Of a DNA stretch of 64,000 nt, positions 1-11,715 are shown piece by piece. The number at the start of each line of letters is the position of its first letter. Within the stretch, counting starts at the first letter, position 1. Under the pieces are notes generated by a model that ran no database searches, was not told the DNA's origin, and saw only the letters and a program-made list of their open reading frames with translations. The stretch is from Struthio camelus (Eukaryota > Chordata > Aves > Struthioniformes > Struthionidae): assembly GCF_040807025.1 (NCBI RefSeq), contig NC_090943.1:6434356-6498355 (forward strand), given 5' to 3'. A program made the position numbers and the translations under genes.

Positions 1-261
1 GCGCTCTGGCACCTTTGCTCTTGCAAACCACTTGGCCTGGGAGATAAGGGAGGGAGTTACAAATGGCAAAGTGCATCTCAGAGGATGCCAGCAGGCTGTT
101 GATTGGGCTGATGGGAAATATGCTGATAGAAGTGCACATTTTATCACATCTGATTAGAGGGTTAGTGATTACAAAGTTTAAACATTAATTTGTCCATTTA
201 AAACATTTTTGTTCATTTAAGCATTGTGTTCTGGTACAGACTGATCATAGGAGCTGTCACC
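1..261. other. 5' flank of SLC22A13-like gene
   Basis: No coding sequence is seen here. This stretch is the upstream region of the transporter gene, and its homology continues to the left window edge. The same sequence, with small indels, reappears in inverted orientation at about 16.46-16.72 kb, so the duplicated unit began at or beyond position 1. Confidence 0.6.
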
Positions 262-654
262 ATGTCTGGGTTTGGAGACATCATAAGTGCTCTGGGGGAG
301 TTTGGGCTATTTCAGAAATGGCTGGTAGTGCTGCTCTCCCTCCCCGTCCTTTTGACTGCTTTCCATATGCTTGGCCAAGTGTTCATGTCAGTGGACGTGC
401 CCCATTACTGCAACACCAGCTGGATCCGGGCGGTCGACCCCAACCTGACTGAGGACGAGCAGCTGAACCTCACTGTCCCCTGGAGCACGAGTGGGGCATA
501 CGAACAGTGCTCCACATATTCACCTGTGGACTGGGACCTTGGGCCTTGGACCTTGGACCTTTAGGCCATCGTGGTGTATGGCCTAAATGCCACGCAGAAC
601 TGCAGCAACGTCTGGGTGTACCCCTCTGCACAAATGCCATCCCTGCTGACCGAG
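262..654 (+). CDS. SLC22A13: SLC22A13-like exon 1 (contains TAG at 562-564)
   Basis: The start ATG at 262 has a good context (gtcaccATG) and begins [15 protein letters not shown], the family N-terminus. The ORF also contains an upstream in-frame Met at 226, but homology starts at 262. The exon encodes the first helix and the extracellular loop (residue run HYCNTSW, then NLT). It is interrupted by TAG at codon 101, after which [10 protein letters not shown] to PSLLTE continues the expected loop in the same frame. The donor GAG|GTCTGT is weak, but its position matches the human exon 1 end, where the next exon begins with FxLVCDRK. Confidence 0.8.
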
Positions 655-3600
655 GTCTGTAATTGCCTTCTGACGCTCTGGGGACCTGGAAGCGATAGGC
701 CACCCAAATGGCCACCCTGTCCTGTACTTTAGTCTGTGCCATTGACAGCCGTAGGGTGGCCAGGCTGAGATTTACCTCAGCCATATTTTGGAGACCTTGG
801 CTCCATCTCCCATTGCCCAGATGTGGCCCCCCCAGGAGGTTGTATGCAAGCAGGCCAAGACACATATAGATGCCAAGCAGGGCCACAGGCCTAGCCGGTG
901 AGTCCAATGTGTGCTCTGCACACCATCTCCCCCTATGCCAGCATCCAGGCCCTTGGTGCACCAAGTGTGGAGGAACCTTGTGGATGTCCCTGCTCCAGCC
1001 ACCGCTCTGCAGCCTGGAGGTACCATTCCAGCTTGTCCGTCCCTGAGTACCACTTTGTGCTTCAGACACCCTGGCTGGGGGCTGAGGGGAGGGTCAGTGC
1101 TTGATTTCAGCTCCTATGCGGTGGCGGGTACTGTCAGAATGTGTGACTGTGTGATGATGACCTCAGCATCTCAGTGCAGTGACTGCAGCTCAGGGCTGTC
1201 TCAAGCAGCCTGGGTTCCTCATTGCTGTGCACTTTGTGTGGAGGTACCAAGTTTGACAAGGAGAGGAGATCTTGCAAAGCCACCCACTTGGGGGTTACCA
1301 GAAACCTCAGCAACGCCAACAAGCTCCACCGAGTAGTGCTAAATTGTACTTTATTTCAGCGCTTTGTCATCTCTGTAAATTTCCTATATAGCCTCTTCCC
1401 TGGGAATCTTTTCCTATAGATGCTTTCGAGATGCAGGCAGCTACAGAACAGCTTTCCAACACAAACCACTTGGCCTGGGAAGTAGTGCTTCATATATTCT
1501 TTTCCTCCTGGAAGGGAAGGCAATCACTTAAAACAAAACAAAACAAAACAAAACAAAACAAACAGGGACACCAGCACCCCTAGTGATGGCTGGAACTGAA
1601 CTAAGTGATGTGAAGAGGACTGCAGATTTTGTCCCAAGAACAGCATCTTCTTTGGCAATATCACTGCACTGAAACCTGAATTTTCCTCTTGAAAACCAGA
1701 GAAGTAAACAGCAAATGTGGCCGTTTGGCAGAAAAATATCTTGTCAGGATGAAATTTCCCACCCTGATGGGGAAAGCCAGCAAAAGCCAACTTTTCTGAG
1801 CAGTAAGAGCAGGCAAAGGAGAACGCGCTGTCTCTGTGCCTCAGCCTGCCAATAGACCTCAGTGCGCATCTGCACTTTTCCTCCAGAATGGAAACTGCCC
1901 CTGGAGGCTCCCCAATGCAACACTGCTGCATGAGAGAGATCACACAGACAGACGTCTCTGCTCTGGCCATGCCGAGGGCTTCCAGTAAAGATCTTCCTTT
2001 CCTGTTGTTTCCAGCCTAGTTCTTCCCACATCACCTTCCTTCAGGGAGAGGTTTATCTCCCAAGGGCCCTGGCTGGCAGTGGTCTTTCTGGGTCCTCCAG
2101 AGATCTTCAGGGCTGAGACAAGATGTCCCGTGGCCCCTGTGGATGAGCAAAGGCTGTATCTCTACCGGCATCCCTGACTCCTCAGGATCTCTGATCTGCT
2201 CTTGTCCTTCCTCCTTCCTCCCTTCTCCTTCCTTCCCTCTGTCCCTACCCCCAGCTTCAATCTTTCTCATGGGTACCTTCCTCTGACCTGCACCAGATGG
2301 GAGACTCCAACATCCATTGTTTCCAGGAGCTCCATGTTGTCTCTGGAATCCATTTTACCACCAAGTCAGGAGCTTCTCCAGGAGGCTCCTCGGTAGCCAT
2401 CTGTTTCCAGATGAATTTCCATGTCTAAAGATGTCACACTCACACATTCATGGACCAGCTGCACATTTGTGTGACTACAGTAAGGGCAGACAGGAGCTAG
2501 TACTGGGAGGACACTCTGTTATCACGGGCTGGCATCAGAGCTCAGACAGTCAGGACTCAGCTGCACGTGCAGCAGCTCATCATTTGGAGCAGGACAATAG
2601 TGTTTCCTGCTATGAGAACAGCTTGGCGCAAACATCCCCAAACTGGCTGCCAAGTCATGCTCATCTCGGGTGCTGGGAGAGCCTGGAGGCTGGGGGCTTG
2701 GCTGTGCCCCTCAGCACTTTGGGCATGTTTCCTATCCTACACTGACTTTCTGCTGCTGAAATGAAAAAAAACAAGGTCAAAGCCAGCTAAAGTCTGCCTG
2801 GGCTGGACTCCAGACACCACAGGTACAACCTGTGTCTCTGCTGAAATACAATGTCCCACTCTGTGCAGCCGCTTAATGTTGCTTATGGATTTCTGAGTCT
2901 GAGTGGAAAGACTGGAGCCACAAAATGAGTCCATAGTAAAAAAGAACTGCATTTTTCCACTGTGCCTCAGGCTTTTAAGGGCAGCAAAATAACACAGTCC
3001 TTTCCGTCTTCCCTTTGCATTTCAGTAGTAAAAGAGAGGAAGGAAGAAAAGTCAGAGAGCAAACTGTGTTGGTATTTCTAAGGAAGGTTTGGGCAAAGAA
3101 ATAGTCACTGCCCTTTTTGACACCTCAGCAATAAGGTTTCCAATGTGTCAGCAGAGAGCAGATTTAAACATCCCTTCTTGGTGCCCTGATCACTGCATGG
3201 GAAAACACTCCTTAAAGCAGGCCATGTGGGCTGGAGGCTGAGTGGCTGAAAGGCTAACTGCAGCCATGAGCTTGGGAAACCACCTGAGAGAGGACATACC
3301 TCTCCTGACCTCCTTCTTGCACCCTTCCCCGCCTCTCTCAACACCTGGCTGTGGGGACAGAGGCCTGAGCCAGACTAGTGCCAGGAAGGGAGCAAGGTGC
3401 TGGGACTCTTATCCTGAATTCCCATTTAAAGCAAAACTTCCCAACCAGGAGGTTATCTCGGAGGAACCTGCTCTGGAGGGGAGTCCTGCAAGTCCCAGCA
3501 CTCAGAGAGGGGCCCCACAGTGAGGAGCCGGACAGAGGTCCAGTAGGCCTGTCCTGCCTCTGGCTTGTGCTGTTCATGCACATGATGGAGATGCATCCTT

Positions 3601-6600
3601 GGGGGTGGGATCTCCACACCCCAGGTTTGAGCAAGGACCTGGGAACTAAATCCTGTGTGCGTGTGGGGACAGCAGTGCTGCCCATCCTGATAAAGCAGTT
3701 GCCCAGCTGGGGCCTGTCGAGAGCAAAAGCAGCTGTGTTTCCTTCCTCCAGTTTGACCTTGTGTGCGACAGGAAGGATCTGAATGACATCTCCCAGGCTG
3801 TTTACATGCTGGGGCTTCTCCTGGGAGCCATGATCTTTGGGCCGCTGAGTGACAGGTGAGGAGACACAACAACCTGCCTGGAGTTACTGCCCAGCATCCA
3901 GGGATAAACCAGCATAAAGTTCAAGATGTGTCCATGCACTGAGCATGAAACATCCGCTCCATGGGTCTTGATCCCCTTGCCTGATTGAGAGCATCTTGTG
4001 ACATCCGAGAGGTATATGGATGTCTGAGAGGTGACAGGAGAGGGAGACAGGTACGACCCTTGGGGGCTTCTTAAGGAATCACAGGTTGAGCCTCAGCAGG
4101 TGTCTCAGATACCCTGGGGTGTCTCCAGAGGTCCCAGAGATCTCCTTTTGGGCACAGAGTTGGACCCAAGTTCAGCTTAGTCAACCAGGCCAGGTGCCCC
4201 CTCCTTCCTGTGGCTCTGCTCAGCTCACCGTGATCCTGAGCAAAGTGCTCAGCTCCTGTGAGAGACACAGCCCCATGGCAGGGCTCACAAGGCAGAAGAA
4301 CACAGCTTGTGTACAGGGTGCTTCACATGTGAACTGGGAGCACAGTCCTTTTCAGGCTGATCCTCAGGGACCTCAAGGGAGAGGACACAGAGTCTCTTCA
4401 AAGGTAGCTTGCTTTAGCAGCATCTCCTTTGCCAGCACAGCATCTGGTCAGAAGGTGCGATGCCGTTCTTCCTGCCTGTTCCTTTCTGGGGTGCTTTTAG
4501 AAGCTTTCTTCACCCAGAGTCTGGATTTCCTTAGGTGTGAGTGGTCCCCAAATCAGTATGTATCCCATTGATCTCTTCGCCATGCTCATGGGATCTCTCC
4601 ACATGCCATCTGTGTCTTCTCTCTTCCTCCACAGGATGGGTCGCCGGCCTGTCATTCTGATCTCCATCCTCATCCAGGGTTTATTTGGTGTTGGAATTGC
4701 CTTTGTGCCGCATTTCTATGTATACATGGCCTTCAGGTGTGTCGTGGGAGCTTCTGTGTCAGGGATAACCATGACGATATTGGCCTTAGGTGAGTAGGAT
4801 GTCCTTGCTCTGAGGCAGGAAGATGTGGTCTCTCAAGATGCAATAGAAAAAGGGACATAAAAGTTCATCCTGCGTGTATTGCAAAACTCCCTCCCAAATG
4901 AACAGCTCTGCAGTGGGCCTGTTCCCCCTCTCCCAGGAAAGGCAAATTAGGGAAGCCAACCCTGCAAAACTGGTATGAAGCTGAGTGCAGCGAGACCGCA
5001 TCTCAGTGAGAAGATGGCCTTAGACTTCAAACAGAAGTTCTAAGTGGCTGCTAGCAGGTGACACAGCCCTGGTGAACTGGGTTGTGGGGCCAGGACTGGA
5101 GCCCCCTTAGCAGGGGTTGCTGTCAGCCCTTGACTGGAACATGCACGGCTTGTTTCTGTGTGCAGAGCTTACTGTCAGCAGTTCCACCATTTTGCTGGGC
5201 CATTTCAAATGCTGTCTGGGTTAAGGCAGACGAAACCCAGCTGCAACATCCCTACTTGCAGTTCTCTGCTGCTGTGTCACTTTGCTCCTTTTCACTGGCA
5301 GGTCTCAATGACTCTTTCAACTGAAGTATGCAGCAATGAGAAGGTTTTATGCCCATTTCTCAAATGGGTACTTTGTGGCACTGAAGTATCTCGTGAAATG
5401 GGACTTGAAGGTTTATGGGCAAACCTTGAGTCACCTCTGAAAGTCCTGACCTCAGGCTTTGTGGAGACCAGGGACCCCCAGAACCCCTCACTGAACGTGC
5501 AATGACCGAGGCCTTCCAAGGGACAAGTAATTTTATAATATGAGCAGGACAGTCACTGTGATACGTCTCAGTGGCTCCTGAAGTGGGTTTATTCAGAGGG
5601 TGATGCAGAAGGGTGGGGACAGGTCTGTCTTTGAACTGCCCTTTGGCACTTCTGCCTCTCCCCAGTGCAGAGTGAGAGCCATGGATAGTCTCTCTCCTAT
5701 GCCAGTGCTCAGATGGGGGCAATGTAAGCACTTCTTACTGCTCCACCTCAGGTTATTAATGTAAGGAGAGAGCCCAGTGGCTCTGGGATGCAACTGGCTT
5801 GGGCCCCAGCAAGGGATTTTGTGAACACTGATAGCAGAGGGGTGAGGTACATTAGCTTCACGTCCCTCTGAAAAGGTCCATGCTAGTGTGCATAACCCTG
5901 CGTTGGCTGTCAGAACAGACCAAGTCTCCAGAGAGGTGCAGCAGCTCACACAATGCTGATGATAATTCAGATGTGTGTCCGACACCAGAGTTCTGACGAC
6001 TGATTTCTTCTCCTGACCTACTAGAGAGCTCTTTCCAAGGGGAGCATGCTGTTTGGATGAGGGGAAACCATTCACACTGATGGCCCTAAATCTTTGTTCT
6101 TTTCAGCTACAGAATGGGTTGGTGTCTCCTACCGGCCCCACGCAGTGCTTATTTCTCACTGCTGTTTTGCCATCGGACAGATGCTTTTGGCTGGCTTGAG
6201 TTATGGTATTCGCAACTGGAGACTGTTAGAGATTGCAGGATCTGTTCCAATATTTGCCCTTTTCTTCTACTTCTGGTAAGTGGGAGGAGGCAGAGAGCTC
6301 CTTGCAAACATGACAGTGGTGGGTGCGAGGGTTGGCAGCCAGGAGGCAGCAGCTCAGAACCATCTTGGTTGCGTCTGCCCCATTATAATGCAGATGCTGG
6401 AAGGGCTTCTGCTGAGCTCAGATCATCTCCCTGAGGCACTGACTGCTGACATCAGAAGCTGCTTTAGTTCATGCCTTTCAGTGTGCACTTTATGGCCTCA
6501 AGTTAGGCCTGGCAAGCCTGACCTGAAGAAGTATTTAGACCTCCTCAGTCACAAGTGATGCATGTTGCTTGCTGGAAGTGGTCACAGGGAGATGGGCTTT

Positions 6601-9600
6601 GAGGATGTTTGGCAGGCTGTGGTGGCATCTTCTGATTTCACTTCCTTGGCAGGGTCCTACCAGAATCGGCTCGATGGCTGATGACAAAAGGGAGAGTCGA
6701 AGAAGCTAAGAAGGTCCTTCAGAAGGCAGCATCCATCAACAAGCGCACCATCCCGCCAGGGCTCCTTGAGCAGGTACCAACAGTGGCATGGGGAACTGCT
6801 TGTTCTCCTGAGAGACTTGCACCTGCACTTGGTTCCCAAGTGCAGCACGTTTAAGTCGAGTCAGTAAAGGTTCAGGAAAGATGGGGTTCTGGAACCAGAA
6901 TAGGTCTATAGCAATTCCTGGAGCTGAGTTCATTTGGCAATCATCTTCTCATGTGTCTTGGGGATTAATTGGGGATGGGATGTGGGTAACTCCAGCTGCA
7001 GCTGAACTTTAGGGAGAATACAAGACCAGGGAAGAGGCTTGTGGTAGTCCCAATCTCTCTATTGTCCACCTTGGGGTAGGCAGGGGACCTATATGCTTCC
7101 CTGGCGTTTCAGCAGTGAGGGCTGCACCAATGTCAAGGAGGAGCAGGAGCTGTCTCTTGAAACTCTGATTTGCCATGAATCAATGCCTAAATGGGGTTCT
7201 CCTCCCTGCCCACCCCAAGGCCCCTAGACTGAGAAGGTTTGTCCTGAGAAAGCTCTGAAGCACCAAACTCTTGCACTGAGTACCCAGACCATAGTGATGG
7301 GACCCCAGCCCCACTGGGCTGCCATTCCCCCCAGAACAGTTTGGGATCTCAAGCCTATCCTGTTGAAGCAGGAGGAGTCTTTCTTTGACATCAGTAAGAA
7401 AAGGAGTTGGCTATGGGTTTCCTTTCTCTGATCTGACTGAGGCTTTTTGAATTTTGAAGCTGAAGCCTGAGCAAGAGGCTAAGCCTGGGAGTACTACAGA
7501 TCTTTTCCGGAAGAAGCACCTCCGCAAGGTGACTTTAATCATGTCGTTCGCCTGGTAAGATCTCCCCTTGTACCCCCTTTGCCGACTACTGGGTGAAGTG
7601 AAAACAGGATTAGAGGTTGATGAGAACTGTAAACTCACTTGGTGCTTCTGGGCTCATGTGCACGTATGTTTCTGCTTCTGCCACCTTTCTGCCATCCAGG
7701 CTGGACCAGATCCATCACCTGTGGGCCTGGGGAGAGGCTGGCTCTTCAGGGTGATGAGGGGGTTGTGAGAAAGGTTGATGTAGTCTCAGCTTTGGGTATC
7801 CCCTGGTCTTGGGGTGGTTTTGTGTCCCCATGCAAATTCTGGAGGTGGTCAAAATGTCATCAGTAGAGATCAATATTGCATTCGCTCATGGACAATATGT
7901 ACGCTTAATGCCATTCTGCTCGGCTCTCAGGTTTGTGAATAGCCTTGTCTACTATGGGCTCAGTCTGAACGTGACGAACTTTGGGCTGGACATCTACCTG
8001 ACGCAACTTGCCTTTGGAGCAGTGGAAATCCCAGCTCGTGCCTCTTGTATCTTGTTGCTTCAGTGGTTTGGGAGGAAGAAATCCCAGGGTGTTCTCCTGC
8101 TGCTGGGTGGTCTGATGTGTCTGATCATCACTGGCATCCCCGAAGGTGAACAACCTCTTCCCATTCCAGGAGCACAGCCTCTGAGGGAGGAGGCTGCAGA
8201 GCCCTTACTCTTTCCTTCCATTCCCAGTCCAGTCTCTGTCCTCCCAGCCTGCCTAGCTGCAGTCCCACACTCTCTCTCAGGGTTTGGGATGCCTCTAGGG
8301 CCATGGTCCCAAGGGGCTGCACTCCTGATGTGCTGGCTTCTTCTCAGCATGACTTTCTTCTCATTCAGAGCTGTGCCTGGCCCCTCAACAGCTCCCTGCC
8401 CTTGGCAGGCAGGGCCCATTACGCTCCACCATCTCCTCTCAGGGAGATGCAGAAGATAAGGCATTTAAAAGCCTAGTAAGTTACCCTTCTTTAAGTGAGC
8501 AGGAAAAAGAAATAACCTCTTCTCTGTTTCTCTCCATTCTTTGCCTGCACTCCATACCATTGCCCCTGCTGCTGTGCTAGTGCTGCAAGTGAGGGTCAAG
8601 GAAAGAGAAGAGATACAAGATGCTTTTAGGGTCCCTGGCATCATATTTCCAGCTATACACTTCCCAAAGAACTGGAGTGACTCACTCTAGTTTCAGGCTT
8701 TCAAAAATCCAGGGACCTTGCTGCGGAGCCAGGGACTGGAAGTAACCATCAATAAACTTCCCACCTCAGCATAGGTGGGCTAGGAAATCTGGGTTCTGCT
8801 TACTAGTTACCCAGAAGGTATTTTCCCAGAAAGGGTGTATTGGGAATAGTTTCCAATAGCTTAGGGGGTAGATTTGCTTGGAAAATCCGTTGGACTTGGC
8901 TATCTGACTCTCATAATCCTAGAAATCTCTTTGCAAAGGCTGAAGACCTTGTCTGAACCTGCCCCAGCTCCAGGGATGTCAGCTCTGTGGTCATGTCACC
9001 ACAGCAGTATGAGTCCTCCTGCTCTGTCTGCTTTCTGGAAAGGGGAGGATGTAGCTCATCTCATACCACTCCTGTATGAGCAGCTGGGATTCCTCATCCC
9101 ATTAAAGCACCTTTCTGTCCCTTATTGGCGATCATGGGGGAAGCCTTAGGGAACGGGTCTCCTCTGTGATGAGGGAGTCCATCAAGACGCTGTCCTGTGA
9201 TGTGAGGCATCCCTTCCACCTCTGTGTGATTCCCAGTTATATTTCCTGACTTCAAGGCCGAAGAGGCTGCCTTGCTGCTAGCTCTTTGAACTGCTTCCTT
9301 TCCAGCAGTGTTATGGGTGCAGCAATGGCCAGTGCCAGCTTCTCCCCTAGTGGGGATTTCCCCGGAGCAACAAACCTTTCCTTTGCTGGCTGCATCCGGA
9401 GAGGAGAGGGCAGAGCCCTCAGGGCATTGGACCACCCACTGGGAAAGGGTTTCCCTCTCAGCGTATTGATGTCTGGGGTGGTGAGATGAATGCAAAGTGG
9501 CATGAAGGTGGTCCTCAGACCAGAGCTGTTCTTTGGTTCAGATTCAGGCACTGTTTAGAGGTGATGTCTCCCTGTGTGGTTTGCACTTGTGTCCAGGTGT

Positions 9601-10940
9601 CCCACTGCAGCCCTCATCTGAGGTCTGAGCAGTGCTGGGCACCCCTGCCACAGCAGCCACCTCTTCTCCACTCAGATCTGCCTGTGGTGATCACCGTCCT
9701 GGCCATAATTGGGAAGTTTGCCACCTCAGCCTCCTTCTCCACCTCTTATGTGTACACGGCAGAGCTGTTCCCCACCGTTGTCAGGTGAGATTTCTCCCCG
9801 TTCCTCTCCCCAGGGCTGGATGCGACCCTGACCTAAGTGGTGGGAGGATGGACATGGTGCTCCTTGAACCAGATCCCCTTCGTGTGCCCCAGTGCACCGC
9901 AGCTGGTGCTAATGGAGCTCTTCGTGCCCCTCCACCCGGAGCATTGTCAGAGCAATATGATGGAAACTGCAGGGTTGCGGTGATTGCGCCACCTCGGCTC
10001 CAGTGATGGAGGGGCCCAGGGGGCCAAGGCATGGCCTGCGCCTCCCGCCACCCCCGCTCCCACCCCACAGGCAGACCGGCGTGGGGCTGTGCTCAATGTC
10101 AGCCCGGCTGGCGGGGATCACCGCCCCGCTGATCCGCCTCCTCAGCCGCTACCACCAGGCTGTGCCCATGGCCATCTTCGGGAGCGCCCCCGTGATCGGA
10201 GGGCTGCTCTGCTTCCTGCTGCCAGAGACCCGAGGCATGGAGCTGGCAGATAACATGGAGGCAGCTGACCCCCAGTGCAGGTGAGTACCCCAACTGCCCC
10301 AGTGCTCCTGGAGGTAACAGTCCACGTCCTTCCTGAGAGCGATGCTCCTCTGAGACCAAACACAAGTGTGCCAAGTAAATGTGATTGTCATTCCAGAAAG
10401 CGTGCTGACGGGAGCCTCTTGTGCAATAGTGGCTCGGGCCGTTTGCCCCTGTAGCCAAGGCCAAAGGTGTATCTCAGACCCACGGTGGTCACGCCTTCCT
10501 TCATGCCCAAAAAACAGAGGGACTCCAGGAGGAGCCCACACGTCCCTTGTCTCCCCCCGCCCTCCCCAGGGAAAGGCCGATGCCGCATAGCTGTGCCCTC
10601 CAGCTTTAGATATCACCTACTGCCCTGCTCCCCACTCCCCATGAAATGTGGCTGAATTGCACCCCAGCGCTTTAGTTGGCCTCCTTGGACAAGGGTGTCC
10701 ACAGCCTCTCAGGGAGTGAGTGATGAACGGGAAGGAAGTTGCCCGAAGGCTACACATCCTTCTTCCCTGGGCCCGTTGGAGAAGGCTCTTGTCAAGTCAG
10801 AATGGGTCTTTGTCTGCTTTCTGACTGTTTTCCCTTTCATTAGGCCCTGTGAAAATGCCAACAGCAGCTCTGAAAATGGACACGTAAAAGTAAATGGCGG
10901 TGGCCAAGACAAAGAGCACACAGAGACCACATACTTCTAG
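262..10940 (+). CDS. SLC22A13: SLC22A13-like organic anion transporter gene (10 exons, with an in-frame stop in exon 1)
   Basis: The exons sum to 1668 nt (556 codons), close to human SLC22A13 (551 residues). SLC22A13 (OAT10) is a plasma-membrane major-facilitator carrier, in mammals an apical kidney exchanger for urate and nicotinate. Visible features are a cytosolic N-terminus and first membrane helix, a large extracellular loop with NxT sites (exon 1), the MFS loop 2-3 signature GPLSDRMGRRP split across exons 2 and 3, the SLC22 motif PESARWL (exon 5), a late ETRG motif (exon 9), and a C-terminus ending in TTYF that resembles the human tail. All nine introns are GT-AG with matching phases. 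The oddity is codon 101 (562-564), which is TAG although homology resumes in the same frame straight after it. Either the gene is newly inactivated or polymorphic, or the base is an assembly error. SLC22A14 or a bird-specific paralogue is possible, but the alignment from memory favours SLC22A13. Confidence 0.85.
534..561 (+). repeat. 7-bp tandem repeat (GGACCTT x4) in exon 1
   Basis: Four head-to-tail heptamers, one of them with a single mismatch, lie immediately before the in-frame TAG. Three extra units add 21 nt, which keeps the frame, so the expansion alone does not create the stop. The heptamer array is absent from the inverted copy, where exon 1 diverges at VDWE. Confidence 0.9.
655..3751 (+). 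other. SLC22A13-like intron 1
   Basis: This is a roughly 3.1 kb intron with no supported coding sequence. It holds an (AAAAC)n tract at about 1529-1562. The part up to about 800 is duplicated in the inverted pseudogene copy, where it joins directly to exon 9 sequence. Confidence 0.7.
1529..1562 (+). repeat. (AAAAC)n microsatellite
   Basis: Perfect pentanucleotide array inside intron 1. The same motif occurs again at 61601-61622, where it forms the polypyrimidine tract of a splice acceptor on the other strand. Confidence 0.95.
3752..3855 (+). CDS. SLC22A13: SLC22A13-like exon 2
   Basis: The acceptor ttccttcctccag precedes [15 protein letters not shown], the loop end and second helix of SLC22 carriers, ending GPLSDR. 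Donor AG|GTGAGG, phase 0 to 2. The sequence closely follows the human exon that starts FNLVCDRK. Confidence 0.9.
3856..4634 (+). other. SLC22A13-like intron 2
   Basis: 779 nt without coding sequence or a recognisable repeat. Confidence 0.7.
4635..4789 (+). CDS. SLC22A13: SLC22A13-like exon 3
   Basis: Acceptor tcttcctccacag. The exon completes the MFS signature DRMGRRP and encodes helices 3-4 ([19 protein letters not shown], then [17 protein letters not shown]). Donor G|GTGAGT. Phase 2 to 1. Confidence 0.9.
4790..6106 (+). other. SLC22A13-like intron 3
   Basis: About 1.3 kb, with nothing coding or repetitive recognised. Confidence 0.7.
6107..6275 (+). CDS. SLC22A13: SLC22A13-like exon 4
   Basis: Acceptor tttgttcttttcag. 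Encodes [13 protein letters not shown] (the typical SLC22 xEWV motif) and helices 5-6 ([18 protein letters not shown], ending in FFYFW). Donor TG|GTAAGT. Phase 1 to 2. Confidence 0.9.
6276..6652 (+). other. SLC22A13-like intron 4
   Basis: 377 nt with no feature seen. Confidence 0.65.
6653..6773 (+). CDS. SLC22A13: SLC22A13-like exon 5
   Basis: Acceptor cttccttggcag. Encodes [19 protein letters not shown], the conserved intracellular SLC22 motif after helix 6, and [10 protein letters not shown]. Donor CAG|GTACCA. Phase 2 to 0. Confidence 0.9.
6774..7459 (+). other. SLC22A13-like intron 5
   Basis: 686 nt with no coding or repeat feature recognised. Confidence 0.65.
7460..7554 (+). CDS. SLC22A13: SLC22A13-like exon 6
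   Basis: Acceptor ctttttgaattttgaag. Encodes the intracellular loop and the start of helix 7 ([19 protein letters not shown]), matching the human DLFRHPQLRKVTLI region. Donor TG|GTAAGA. Phase 0 to 2. Confidence 0.88.
7555..7930 (+). other. SLC22A13-like intron 6
   Basis: 376 nt with no feature seen. Confidence 0.65.
7931..8145 (+). CDS. SLC22A13: SLC22A13-like exon 7
   Basis: Acceptor ctgctcggctctcag. Encodes helices 7-9, with [29 protein letters not shown] and FGRKKSQ, very close to the human gene. Donor G|GTGAAC. Phase 2 to 1. Confidence 0.92.
8146..9675 (+). other. SLC22A13-like intron 7
   Basis: About 1.5 kb. No coding sequence or repeat family is recognised. Confidence 0.65.
9676..9784 (+). 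CDS. SLC22A13: SLC22A13-like exon 8
   Basis: Acceptor ctcttctccactcag. Encodes [20 protein letters not shown] and [13 protein letters not shown], helices 9-10 with the SLC22 motif ELFPT. Donor AG|GTGAGA. Phase 1 to 2. Confidence 0.92.
10071..10280 (+). CDS. SLC22A13: SLC22A13-like exon 9
   Basis: Acceptor cccgctcccaccccacag. Encodes [15 protein letters not shown] to helix 12 ([20 protein letters not shown]). Phase 2 to 2. The last 40 nt, from about 10241, are also present in the inverted copy, which marks one deletion breakpoint of that copy. Confidence 0.92.
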
Positions 10941-11280
10941 CTGGTCCTGCAAGCAGCTATAATCAAAGGCAACCCAGCACTGTGCTGGCACCAAGGGTGG
11001 TCAGGGTGTCCATTTACGGTACACCAGCTCTCTCATTCAAGCAGTCACTGCCAATTCTTTTTTATCTCTTTCTTTTTTTGCCTTCTTGTATCTCCCTCTA
11101 TGGTTTACCTTTCGGCATTGCACACTGTCTCTGGTATTCACCAGTGCTCTCCTTGGAGAAAATCTGGAGCCGTTAATTTAAGGAAAAAAAAAGGTCAGAA
11201 ACATGAATACAACATTATATCCTCCTCTTTCATCTCCTGTCTCCAGCAACACGAGCTGGAAACTTTGTCCAAGTAAGTCA
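10241..11280 (+). repeat. Inverted repeat arm (partner 15095-16062)
   Basis: The stretch from the end of exon 9 through intron 9, exon 10 and about 340 nt of 3' flank is repeated in inverted orientation at about 15095-16062. From about 10270 to 11000 only a few differences are seen (for example cacgtcc/catgtcc and tcctgca/tcccgca). Beyond 11000 the arms differ by substitutions and indels. Confidence 0.92.
10844..10940 (+). CDS. SLC22A13: SLC22A13-like exon 10 (C-terminus)
   Basis: Acceptor ttttccctttcattag. Encodes a hydrophilic tail ending HTETTYF then TAG. The human protein also ends in STYF, so a C-terminal interaction motif may be conserved. The translation is identical to the copy at 15365-15461 on the other strand. 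Confidence 0.9.
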
Positions 11281-11715
11281 CCTGTCACAGCATGGAATAG
11301 ACTTGCAAAGAAGTGCTACACTCACAAAGCAGAAAGCCAGAGCAGACACAGCAGAGAAAATAATCTCACGTTTGCAAAAGGAGTCATTTCTCTGGTCTGT
11401 CTAGCATGACCTTCTCATGCTGTCTTAAAAACACACCTTATTTTTATTTAAAGATGTGAGATGCTCTGTCAAGAAAGAAAATTAAGTATTGGAAGAAACA
11501 ACAAGCAGTGAGCAAGGATGTGTAGCAGACAGCAGGATTTTCCTTTTGGTGATAGCTGTTTTCAGTGAAGGCCTATAGCGATGCTTGGTGCAGGGAAGGT
11601 TATGCTATCAGGTTGTGGTGAAAGACCTCTGTCTGTTCCAGGAAATCAAGAGATGTTGTGGCATTTGGTCGCTTAGAGCAAAATGTAAATCTTTCTGCGA
11701 ATGATCAAGTTGATC

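Noticed and set aside
24-1480. 19-bp direct repeat (24-42 and 1462-1480)
   Set aside because: Too short to interpret; no further homology around the second copy.
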